NCBI GenBank assembly: GCA_003219675.1
Contig: QHPW01000157.1
Span: forward strand, 1 to 5,603
Direction of reading: 5' to 3'
From: Verrucomicrobiota bacterium
Lineage (GTDB): Bacteria > Verrucomicrobiota > Verrucomicrobiia > Limisphaerales > AV2
DNA: 5,603 nucleotides
Positions 1-5,603 of the stretch are shown here, in pieces; position 1 is the stretch's first letter; every line of letters begins with the position of its first letter. Both the position numbers and the translations under genes were made by a program. Below the pieces are notes generated by a model, which worked only from the letters and a program-made list of their open reading frames with translations, did not search any database and was not told where the DNA came from.

Positions 1-1157
1 AGCGTGTCTTCGAGCATGCCGCGCTGTTTGAGGTCGCTGATCAGCGCCATGCAGGCGCGATCCACTTCCTGGGCCTTCAGCGTGATGCCTTCCTTCACGC
101 CGCCGTGGTGGTCCCAGTCCTTGTGATAAAGCTGAATAAAACGGACGCCGCGCTCCGCCAGCCGGCGCGCCAGCAGGCAGTTCGAGGCGAAGGAACCGTC
201 GCCCGGTTTGCCGCCGTAAAGATCGAGAACGTGCTGCGGCTCCTTGCGGGTGTCGATCAACTCCGGCACGCTCGCCTGCATCAGAAACGCCATCTCGTAT
301 TGGGCAATGCGCGTCGAAATCTCCGGGTCATCCACGATGGCTTCATATTTTGAATTGATGGCGTTGACGGCCTTGACCACGTCGTGCTGCTGCTCGCGGC
401 TCACGCCCGGCGGGGCGCCGAGGTACAAAACGGGATCGCCCTTGCTGCGCAGGTGCACGCCCTGGAAACGGCTGGGGAGAAGACCGGACGCCCATTGGCG
501 CGCGGCGATCGGCTGGTTCTGGCCGCCTTTGCCAAGCGAGGTGAGCACCACGAAGCCGGGCAACTCCTGCGCGTCGGAACCCAGCCCGTAAATTACCCAC
601 GCGCCCATGCTGGGACGACCCGCGATCTGCGAACCGGTGTTCATGAACATGTGCGCCGGGTCGTGGTTGATCGCCTCGGTGGTCATCGAGCGGATGATGC
701 AAATGTCGTCCACCACCGATCCGATGTGTTCGAACAGCTCGCAAATCTCCGCGCCGGACTTCCCAAACTTCCTGAACTTGAGTTGCGGGCCGTAGCACAA
801 CAGCTCCTTGCCCTGCAACTGCGCGAGTTGTTTCCCTTTCGTCACGCTCTCGGGCATTGGTTTGCCGTGCATCTCACCAAGCTTCGGCTTGGGATCAAAC
901 GTTTCGAGATGCGACGGCCCGCCCGCCATCGAAAGCCAGATGATCCGCTTAACCTTTGGCGGAAAATGAAGCGGATTTACCACGCCCGTCCATTTGTCCT
1001 TGTTGGCGGACGCCTTCGCCGTCGCCCCGCGCAGCAACGCCGGATGAATGAGCGACGCGAGCGCGAGCATGCCGACGCCCTGGGACGCGCGTCCGAGAAA
1101 AGCGCGACGCGTTTGTTGCTGCAGGGCGAACTGACGCAATTCGGAGCCGGGATTCAT
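1..1157 (-). CDS. DUF1501 family Tat-exported protein (3' end beyond window)
   Basis: This is the N-terminal 385 codons of a DUF1501 protein; the frame is open to the left edge, and relatives are roughly 450-490 residues, so about 80-100 residues are missing. Residues 16-24 (TRRAFLGRA) form a twin-arginine signal, followed by a hydrophobic stretch at about 27-43, so the protein should leave the cytoplasm folded. Family landmarks seen are MAGGPSHLETFDPKP (77-91), NHDPAHMFMNTG (164-175), RPSMGAWVIYGLGS (181-194), LPGFVVL (199-205) and QLYHKDWDHHGG (342-353). DUF1501 proteins are related to the sulfatase/alkaline phosphatase fold and are typically encoded beside PSCyt1/DUF1549/DUF1553 genes, as here; no substrate is established. 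The ATG lies 2 bases after the TGA of the upstream cytochrome gene. No good Shine-Dalgarno sequence is visible, so translational coupling is likely. The family call is firm; the function is not known. Confidence 0.93.
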   Translation of the reverse strand, partial: MNPGSELRQFALQQQTRRAFLGRASQGVGMLALASLIHPALLRGATAKASANKDKWTGVVNPLHFPPKVKRIIWLSMAGGPSHLETFDPKPKLGEMHGKPMPESVTKGKQLAQLQGKELLCYGPQLKFRKFGKSGAEICELFEHIGSVVDDICIIRSMTTEAINHDPAHMFMNTGSQIAGRPSMGAWVIYGLGSDAQELPGFVVLTSLGKGGQNQPIAARQWASGLLPSRFQGVHLRSKGDPVLYLGAPPGVSREQQHDVVKAVNAINSKYEAIVDDPEISTRIAQYEMAFLMQASVPELIDTRKEPQHVLDLYGGKPGDGSFASNCLLARRLAERGVRFIQLYHKDWDHHGGVKEGITLKAQEVDRACMALISDLKQRGMLEDT

Positions 1158-1159
1158 GA

Positions 1160-4100
1160 TCAGGAACGGGTTATGGTTTCGTGAAGATTCAAAATCACTC
1201 GCGCGACATTCGTCCACGCGGCCAACTCTGCGGGATCAACATCCTTCGGCGCCGTTGACAGACCGACTTTCAACAGCGAGTCAGCGGCTTGCGCGTCGCG
1301 CCGGTATTCCGCCAGGTGCTTGTCGAGCAACGCTCGAGCCGTGCTCATCTCGTCGGGGCGCGGCGCGCGTGACAAAGCCTGCTGCCATGCCCAGGTGATT
1401 CGCGCCGTCGTGTCAGCGCCGCCTTCGCCGAGGATGCGCGCGGCGAAGGCGCGGGCGGCTTCGACGTAGGTTGGATCATTCAGGAGCACCAGCGCCTGCT
1501 GCGGAATATTCGAGCGATTCCGCTCGGCGGCGCATTCCTCGCGGCTGGGCGCGTCGAACGCGAGCAGACTGGGATGAAGGAACGAGCGCTGCCACCAAAC
1601 ATAAAGTCCGCGGCGATATTGGCTCTCGCCCTTGTCAGCCTCGTAGGTGCGAACGGGGAAGTTCAGGTTTTCCCAATAGCCATCCGGCTGATACGGCTTC
1701 ACGCTCGGGCCGCCGACTTTGGGAACGAGCAGGCCGGCGATGCTGAGTGCGTTGTCCCGCACGAGTTCAGCCTCGATGCGCCAGCGGCTTTGACGGGCCA
1801 GTTCGCGGTTGTAGGGATCGCGGGTTTGCAGTTGCTTCGACGCGCTCGACACCTGTTTGTAACTGTGGCTGTTTACAATCACGCGGACCATGTGTTTCAC
1901 GTCCCAGCCGCTGTCCATGAATTCACACGCCAGCCAGTCGAGCAACTCGGGGTTCACCGGCGGTTCACCTTGCATTCCGAAATCGTCGAGCACTTTGGAC
2001 AGACCGGTGCCGAAGAACTGCTTCCAAAGCCGGTTCACGAACACCCGCGCCGTGAGCGGGTTCTCGCGCGACACGATCCACTCGGCAAGGTCGAGGCGAT
2101 TCAATCGTCGGTCGCCTGCGCTCCTGGCCGACGCGGTGAGATAAGCCGGCAGCGCAGGCGGTACAGTCTCTCCGGTCTCTATCATCCAGTTGCCGCGCGG
2201 CAAAATGCGCACGGTGCGCGGTTCCTCCGCAGCCACGGAGACCAGACAGCGCGGAACGGTAGCTTCAAAATCGCCCTTCGCTTTCTTCGCGCCGGCAAGA
2301 ACGCGTCGCTGTTCAATCAGTTCCGGGGCAGCACTGCGCTGATAGGCCGCGAGCTTTTGTTTCTGTTCGTCGGTGCGCTCCTGCGTTGTCAACTTCAACA
2401 CCTCGACAATCTCAGGCTGCGGCAGAGCTGTCTTGGGCGCGCGAACGACACCCAGATTCGTCGTCGCGGCCAGACGGAATCGCCCGAGCACCTGGTTGCT
2501 GCCGCCGGTCTGCTGGATGACAAACGTGACACGGGCTTCACCATCGCTCGACATCGGCTCCTTCGTCGCGAAATAAATCGCCTGTTCAACACCCGTCACG
2601 CCGTGGATTGCCCAACCGTTGTTTTCTCCATGCTCGCCGTCAATCGCTGTCGCCGCGGGAAAACCCTCCGCTTCATACGTTGCCGCAGCTTCGGACAGGG
2701 CGACCTTGTTGGTGTTTGCGTCTTCGACGCTGAACTCCGTGAGAATGAAGTTGCCATCCCCTGCCCGACCGGGGCCGTTTCCGGGAAGTTTCTCGGCGCT
2801 CAACGCTTCGAGACGAAAGCCGGCAACGTCCTTAAAACTCGTTTTGACCGTGACCCGATAAGTGTCCTTGCCATCTTTCGGCTCCTTTTCCGTGCTGATG
2901 ATGCGATCGTTATCCGCCGTGAGTTTCACCCCGGATTGAGAAACCATCGTTTCGGGCGCGAGCAGGGTCCAGTGGGTCTCCGCCGCGATGGCCTCAAGCG
3001 CTGCCTGTTCCCATTTCGCGGTCAACTCAGGACGCGGCGCTTCGTATTCCTTCTGTCGTCGCATTACCTCGCTGTCCAGTCTGGCGAGTTCGGCCGCTTG
3101 CTTCTCGTCCGGCACCAGCATCCCGTCTTCGCGGCGGCCGATGATCGGCTCCTTGATGTCGGCGAAGAATGCGCCCAGCGAATAGAAGTCGCGCGAGGTT
3201 ATCGGATCGAATTTGTGGTCGTGGCACTGGGCGCAGCCGATGGTCTGTCCCAGCCACACCGTGCCGACCGCGCGGACGCGGTCCGTGAGCATGCGGGCTT
3301 CGTAATCCCTGGGCTGGGCGCCGCCTTCTTCGGTACTCAGCAAGAGACGATTGAACCCGGACCCGACCTTCTCCTCCAGCCCGCTGCGCGCCAGCAGATC
3401 ACCGGCGAGTTGTTCGCGCGTGAACTCATCGAAGCGTTTGTTTTCGTTGAAAGACCTGATGACGTAGTCGCGATACGGCCAGATGTTGCGCGGGTTGTCC
3501 GAATGGTAACCGATCGTGTCCGCGAACCGCACGACATCGAGCCAGCCGATGGCCATCCGTTCGCCGTAGTGCGGCGAGGCCAGGAGTTGTTCAACCAGCG
3601 TTTCGTAAGCATCGGACGACTTGTCTGCTTCGAAAGCGGCGACTTCCAGGGACCTCGGCGGCAGGCCAACAAGGTCGAAGAAGAGCCGGCGCGCGAGCCG
3701 GCGCGGCTCCGCCTCAAGCGAAGGTTTCAGGCCAATCTCTTTCAGGCGCTTTTGCACGAGGAAATCAATCCCATTCATGCCGGAGGGCACGGACGGCTTG
3801 ACCGGCGTCATGTAAGCCCAATGCTTCTGATACTCCGCCCCCTGAGCGATCCACCGACGAAACAACTGCTTCTGCGCCGGCGCGAGTATCTTGTGGGACT
3901 CAGGCGGGGGCATGAGGTCATCCGCGTTATTGGTGAAAACGCGCTTGATCAGTTCGCTCTCGTCCGGCTTTCCAGGGACAATCGCCAGTTTGGCGATCGC
4001 TTCCTCGCGCACGTCGAGACGAAGCTTGCCTTTGCGCTTGTTCTTGTCCGGCCCGTGACAAAAGAAACAGTTGTCGGAGAGAACGGGACGAATGTCGCGG

Positions 4101-4204
4101 TTGTAGGAGATTTTGTCGGACGATGTCGCAGCGACGCCTGTGGAAATAAATGAGGACAGCAAGAGAATGCCGGTCAGGTTTCGACGGAACTGAGCGCAAT
4201 TCAT
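1160..4204 (-). CDS. Secreted c-type cytochrome protein, PSCyt1-DUF1549-DUF1553
   Basis: This is a full-length planctomycete-type cytochrome protein of 1014 residues. From the ATG at 4204 there is a clean Sec signal peptide (RR at 7-8, hydrophobic core ILLLSSFI, likely cleavage after VAA at 26). An in-frame ATG at 4234 adds ten residues and cannot be excluded. PSCyt1 covers about 35-105, with a haem motif CFFCH at 46-50 and MPPP from Met98, a possible axial ligand. DUF1549 covers about 144-350 and ends in a second CxxCH, CAQCHDHKFDP, at 324-334. A less conserved, probably beta-rich region (about 410-650) contains LGRFRL, and charged helical stretches flank it. DUF1553 covers about 697-1010, with VNRLWKQFFGTGL (723-735) and NIPQQALVLLNDP (899-911). 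The family is thought to act in the periplasm and to accompany polysaccharide degradation, but no reaction is proven. It is the first gene of an operon with the DUF1501 gene. No frameshift or lost motif is seen. Confidence 0.94.
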   Translation of the reverse strand: MNCAQFRRNLTGILLLSSFISTGVAATSSDKISYNRDIRPVLSDNCFFCHGPDKNKRKGKLRLDVREEAIAKLAIVPGKPDESELIKRVFTNNADDLMPPPESHKILAPAQKQLFRRWIAQGAEYQKHWAYMTPVKPSVPSGMNGIDFLVQKRLKEIGLKPSLEAEPRRLARRLFFDLVGLPPRSLEVAAFEADKSSDAYETLVEQLLASPHYGERMAIGWLDVVRFADTIGYHSDNPRNIWPYRDYVIRSFNENKRFDEFTREQLAGDLLARSGLEEKVGSGFNRLLLSTEEGGAQPRDYEARMLTDRVRAVGTVWLGQTIGCAQCHDHKFDPITSRDFYSLGAFFADIKEPIIGRREDGMLVPDEKQAAELARLDSEVMRRQKEYEAPRPELTAKWEQAALEAIAAETHWTLLAPETMVSQSGVKLTADNDRIISTEKEPKDGKDTYRVTVKTSFKDVAGFRLEALSAEKLPGNGPGRAGDGNFILTEFSVEDANTNKVALSEAAATYEAEGFPAATAIDGEHGENNGWAIHGVTGVEQAIYFATKEPMSSDGEARVTFVIQQTGGSNQVLGRFRLAATTNLGVVRAPKTALPQPEIVEVLKLTTQERTDEQKQKLAAYQRSAAPELIEQRRVLAGAKKAKGDFEATVPRCLVSVAAEEPRTVRILPRGNWMIETGETVPPALPAYLTASARSAGDRRLNRLDLAEWIVSRENPLTARVFVNRLWKQFFGTGLSKVLDDFGMQGEPPVNPELLDWLACEFMDSGWDVKHMVRVIVNSHSYKQVSSASKQLQTRDPYNRELARQSRWRIEAELVRDNALSIAGLLVPKVGGPSVKPYQPDGYWENLNFPVRTYEADKGESQYRRGLYVWWQRSFLHPSLLAFDAPSREECAAERNRSNIPQQALVLLNDPTYVEAARAFAARILGEGGADTTARITWAWQQALSRAPRPDEMSTARALLDKHLAEYRRDAQAADSLLKVGLSTAPKDVDPAELAAWTNVARVILNLHETITRS

Positions 4205-4269
4205 AAGCAATCTCGTGATTTGTCCCGGCCCCATGCTCTCGCCTGAGCCTGGCCGGGATTGTGCCGCGC

Positions 4270-4298
4270 ATCGTAAGACAACCCTGGCCGCCGATCAA
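4270..4298 (-). promoter_or_regulatory. Candidate sigma-70-type promoter of the cytochrome/DUF1501 operon
   Basis: On the minus strand, TTGATC (4298-4293) matches the -35 consensus at 4 of 6 positions. After a 17-base spacer, TACGAT (4275-4270) matches the -10 consensus at 4 of 6. Transcription would start near 4263, leaving a leader of roughly 30 bases to the ATG at 4234 or 60 to the ATG at 4204. Spacing and location are good, but matches of this quality are not rare, and promoter consensus in this phylum is poorly known. Confidence 0.33.
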
Positions 4299-4350
4299 AG
4301 ACAGAATTCAGCGACTTTTGCAGACCGCAATCGAACCGGGCACTCACCCA

Positions 4351-4370
4351 ACAGTAAACAGTAACAGTAA
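4351..4370. repeat. Short tandem repeat, three ACAGTAA units
   Basis: Three copies of ACAGTAA lie at 4351-4357, 4358-4364 and 4364-4370, the third overlapping the second by one base. On the coding (minus) strand this reads as repeated TTACTGT, about 50 bases upstream of the candidate -35 element of the cytochrome operon. The block is AT-rich against GC-rich surroundings. It could be a regulator-binding site, an upstream promoter element or simple replication slippage; the sequence alone does not decide. Confidence 0.5.
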
Positions 4371-4410
4371 AGTGGGGCGATACCAGACGCCGCCAAATTC
4401 TCCACACCCT

Positions 4411-4438
4411 GCGGCTGGTGTTTGGCGCCTACAGCCGC
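4411..4438 (-). repeat. Small inverted repeat after the transposase remnant
   Basis: Arms GCGGCTG (4411-4417) and CAGCCGC (4432-4438) are perfect 7-base complements around a 14-base loop that itself contains the palindrome GGCGCC (4424-4429). It starts 6 bases beyond the stop codon of the transposase remnant. No T-run follows on the minus strand, so it is not a standard intrinsic terminator, though it could still end or stabilise the PanB-like transcript. It may equally be the leftover of a REP hairpin that flanked the transposase gene. Confidence 0.4.
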
Positions 4439-4444
4439 GTTCCG

Positions 4445-4585
4445 TCAGACCTTCAACACGCCATACTCCTCACGAGATCTCGCGCTGCCCCAAGGCCAGG
4501 TCTTCGGATCCAGAATCAGACCCGCCTTCGCTGGATTGTTTTCAATGTAGTTGCGCGCCTTGCTCAACGCGCCGTCGCGGTATTG
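4445..4585 (-). pseudogene. C-terminal remnant of a REP-associated tyrosine transposase (RAYT, Y1_Tnp family)
   Basis: Reading the minus strand in the frame that ends at the TGA 4447-4445 gives about 46 residues carrying the C-terminal signature of RAYT transposases. YIENNPAKAGL corresponds to the family's YIxxNPVKAGL, and DPKTWPWGSAR to the WPWSSAR block, spaced as in intact members. The usual protein is about 150-250 residues with an N-terminal HUH motif; here the frame is closed by a TGA at 4612-4610, and the DNA further upstream is the PanB-like gene, so the catalytic N-terminal part is absent. By analogy with IS200-type transposases, the tyrosine of YIENNP would be the nucleophile. RAYTs act on REP palindromes, and a REP-like palindrome lies about 0.8 kb away (5420-5532). 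The fragment has no start of its own and should be inactive. Confidence 0.8.
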
Positions 4586-5349
4586 CGCGCCGGGACGGAG
4601 CGCACCACCTCATCGAGAAGCTTCGCGTCCATTTCCACGAGATGACACCGATCGGGGAATCGGCCTTCTTTCACGTCGGCGATGTATTCGGTAAAGGCTG
4701 CGACGCGTTCCTCCTGCAAGCGGCGGTGCTCCGCGAGGAAATCGCGGTAGGCCTTCGCATGGCGCGGCAAGCGCTCTTCGTAGTCGCCGAGGATGTCGTC
4801 GGAGAACAGAAACTGGGTGTCGCAGCCGCTCCCGGAGCCGAGCGACATGAGGATCAGCTTCGTTTGTGAGCATAACCAGCGGGCCAGGTTGTGCGGCACT
4901 ACCTCGAGTTCCGCCGCGTAGGCGCCCGCACTCTCCAGCGCCTTCATGCGGCGGTAGAGTTCCCTGGCTTCCTCGACCGTCTTGCCGATAGCCCGGTAAC
5001 CAGTCCAGGTGACGTGACGCGGAACCATGCCGAGATACGGGCTGGCGGAGCAATAGACCGAGCTGGCGCCAATCTCCAGCGCGCGAAATCCGGCCCGGAT
5101 GGCCTCCTCCGGCGATGCCAGCCCGTGCGGCGTGGCCGCAGAGAGGAAGCTGTTCGGAGCCGCGGCGACGAGCAACGGCAGCCGCGCCTGCGCCTCGGGC
5201 GTGTCGAAGCTGCAACTCATGAGGTCAACTCCCGCCTGTTCCGCAGCCGCCGCCTCCTCTGGAGACTTGACGTGAATGTGCGTCAAGCAACGCTTGCCCT
5301 TGAGCTGCTGGAGATCGTAAACGGTGTATTTCTTTCGCGGTCGGAGCAT
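4564..5349 (-). CDS. Divergent PanB-like protein (ketopantoate hydroxymethyltransferase superfamily)
   Basis: This 261-residue protein has the length and order of PanB, a decameric TIM-barrel enzyme that makes ketopantoate in pantothenate/CoA synthesis. Matching segments, compared with E. coli PanB from memory, are YTVYDLQQLKGKR (8-20) for the N-terminus, PNSFLSAATPHGLASPEEA (65-83), TGYRAIGKT (116-124) for GGYKVQGRG, KALESAGAYAAELEVVP (136-152) for ALEAAGAQLLVLECVP, LGSGSGCDTQFLFSDDILG (170-188) for IGAGNVTDGQILVMHDAFG, and EYIADVKEGRFPD (221-233) for the C-terminus. Glu149 aligns with the catalytic Glu181. The metal-binding Asp84 has no equivalent, Asp45 is missing or displaced, Lys112 becomes Tyr99, Glu114 becomes Ser101, His136 becomes Tyr105, and about one helix is missing between them. 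Homology is likely; ketopantoate synthesis is doubtful, so no panB symbol is given. The start is fixed by an in-frame stop at 5385-5383; no clear ribosome binding site is seen. The last codons overlap a transposase remnant in another frame. Confidence 0.85.
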   Translation of the reverse strand: MLRPRKKYTVYDLQQLKGKRCLTHIHVKSPEEAAAAEQAGVDLMSCSFDTPEAQARLPLLVAAAPNSFLSAATPHGLASPEEAIRAGFRALEIGASSVYCSASPYLGMVPRHVTWTGYRAIGKTVEEARELYRRMKALESAGAYAAELEVVPHNLARWLCSQTKLILMSLGSGSGCDTQFLFSDDILGDYEERLPRHAKAYRDFLAEHRRLQEERVAAFTEYIADVKEGRFPDRCHLVEMDAKLLDEVVRSVPARNTATAR

Positions 5350-5419
5350 TGGACCGAGGACTACCAGAATGGCGCTGCAAACTCAATCGTCATCAGCAAA
5401 CGCGCGGACTGGAGGCGCA

Positions 5420-5532
5420 TCAGTTTCTTGCAGGGCGCATGGGCGCCTGGTGGCACGGGCGTCCCGCCCGTTTGCTCCAAACCAGAAACTCCCGGGCGGG
5501 ACGCCCGTGCCACTAACGTTGCAAGAAACTGA
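5420..5532. repeat. Nested long inverted repeat, REP-like palindromic element
   Basis: Two nested pairs of arms form this element. The outer arms are perfect over 13 bases (5420-5432, containing CAGTTTCTTGCA, with 5520-5532). The inner arms are perfect over 21 bases (5450-5470 with 5493-5513), flanked by one wobble and one more pair, around a 22-base loop. Each inner arm is itself palindromic: ACGGGCG (5455-5461) pairs with CGCCCGT (5465-5471) across a 3-base loop, and 5493-5498 pairs with 5502-5507 likewise. A further GGCGC/GCGCC pair (5414-5418 with 5536-5540) lies outside. The core resembles dispersed intergenic palindromes that I recall from verrucomicrobial genomes, but copy number cannot be seen here. 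It sits about 70 bases upstream of the PanB-like start codon. It lacks a T-tract, so a terminator role is possible but not indicated. Confidence 0.8.
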
Positions 5533-5603
5533 GAAGCGCCCCGGTCTGGGCACACACCAGGCAGGAGGCTGTGTCCGAAGGTCCGGCCGCAGCGGCTTAG
5601 TGG
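5533..5603. other. Unassigned sequence at the right edge
   Basis: Nothing recognisable was found in these 71 bases. On the minus strand two frames stay open into the palindrome, but neither gives a peptide that resembles a known protein end. A weak hairpin (ACACA pairing with TGTGT plus two G-C pairs and a bulge, about 5551-5575) has no T-run. It could be the tail or the trailer of an upstream gene outside the window. Confidence 0.3.

Noticed and set aside
384..1184. 266-codon plus-strand open frame opposite the DUF1501 gene
   Set aside because: It is antisense to a gene with a Tat signal and family motifs, and shows no domain of its own.
3683..3705. 11-bp direct repeat GAGCCGGCGCG (3683-3693 and 3695-3705)
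   Set aside because: It falls inside the cytochrome gene and is explained by repeated Arg and Leu codons in a conserved Arg-rich helix (PRRLARRL).
1574..4153. 859-codon open frame on the plus strand opposite the cytochrome gene
   Set aside because: It lies wholly antisense to a gene with clear domains and conserved motifs. Its translation is rich in Arg, His, Leu and Val with no recognisable domain, as expected from the opposite strand of a high-GC gene.
4201..4407. 68-codon minus-strand frame between the transposase remnant and the cytochrome gene
   Set aside because: It runs through the heptamer repeats and the candidate promoter and overlaps the cytochrome start. No motif or usable ribosome binding site supports it.
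4261..4869. 202-codon plus-strand frame over the intergenic region and the PanB-like 3' end
   Set aside because: It is antisense to the PanB-like gene and the transposase remnant, and has no family resemblance.
5350..5420. Promoter for the PanB-like gene
   Set aside because: TTGCTG and TTGAGT occur, but no -10-like hexamer lies at a suitable distance, so no site can be supported.
5361..5555. 64-codon minus-strand frame across the palindrome
   Set aside because: Most of its translation (VARASRPG, TGGTPVPPG) comes from the inverted repeat itself. Such peptides arise wherever this palindrome type is read in frame.
5551..5575. Possible terminator hairpin at the right edge
   Set aside because: The stem is short with a bulge, and no T-run follows on either strand.

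Overview
The window reads almost entirely on the minus strand. It looks like a piece of a high-GC chromosome from the Planctomycetes/Verrucomicrobia group, more likely a soil or freshwater verrucomicrobium of the Pedosphaera type. The reasons are the PSCyt1-DUF1549-DUF1553 cytochrome gene followed directly by a Tat-exported DUF1501 gene, a pairing largely confined to that superphylum, and a GGCACGGGCGTCCCGCCCG-type intergenic palindrome that I remember as frequent in verrucomicrobial genomes. The taxonomy is inference; no rRNA or other marker gene is present.

Layout, in the direction of transcription (right to left). Bases 5603-5350 hold no convincing gene, but do contain a nested inverted repeat of about 113 bp (5420-5532) that resembles a REP-type element. 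Bases 5349-4564 encode a divergent PanB-like protein (ketopantoate hydroxymethyltransferase fold) in which most residues that bind metal and substrate in classical PanB appear to be missing. At its 3' end, overlapping its last codons in another frame, lies an eroded C-terminal fragment of a REP-associated tyrosine transposase (RAYT; about 4585-4445), followed by a small hairpin (4438-4411) and a 7-bp tandem repeat (4370-4351). A plausible promoter at 4298-4270 precedes a two-gene operon: a large secreted c-type cytochrome protein (4204 or 4234 down to 1160), then a DUF1501 protein (start 1157) that runs off the left edge of the window. Two bases separate the stop of the first operon gene from the start of the second.

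How the parts fit: the cytochrome/DUF1501 pair is an envelope module, with one partner going out by Sec (haem is attached outside the cytoplasm) and the other by Tat. Such pairs are abundant in these bacteria and are usually linked by context to breakdown of complex, often sulfated, polysaccharides, but their biochemistry is unsettled. The PanB-like gene is probably a separate transcription unit.

The least ordinary part is the PanB-like gene together with its surroundings: a transposase remnant of the class that mobilises REP palindromes at one end, and a REP-like palindrome about 70 bp beyond the other. I see no tRNA, rRNA, CRISPR array, intact insertion sequence or origin.
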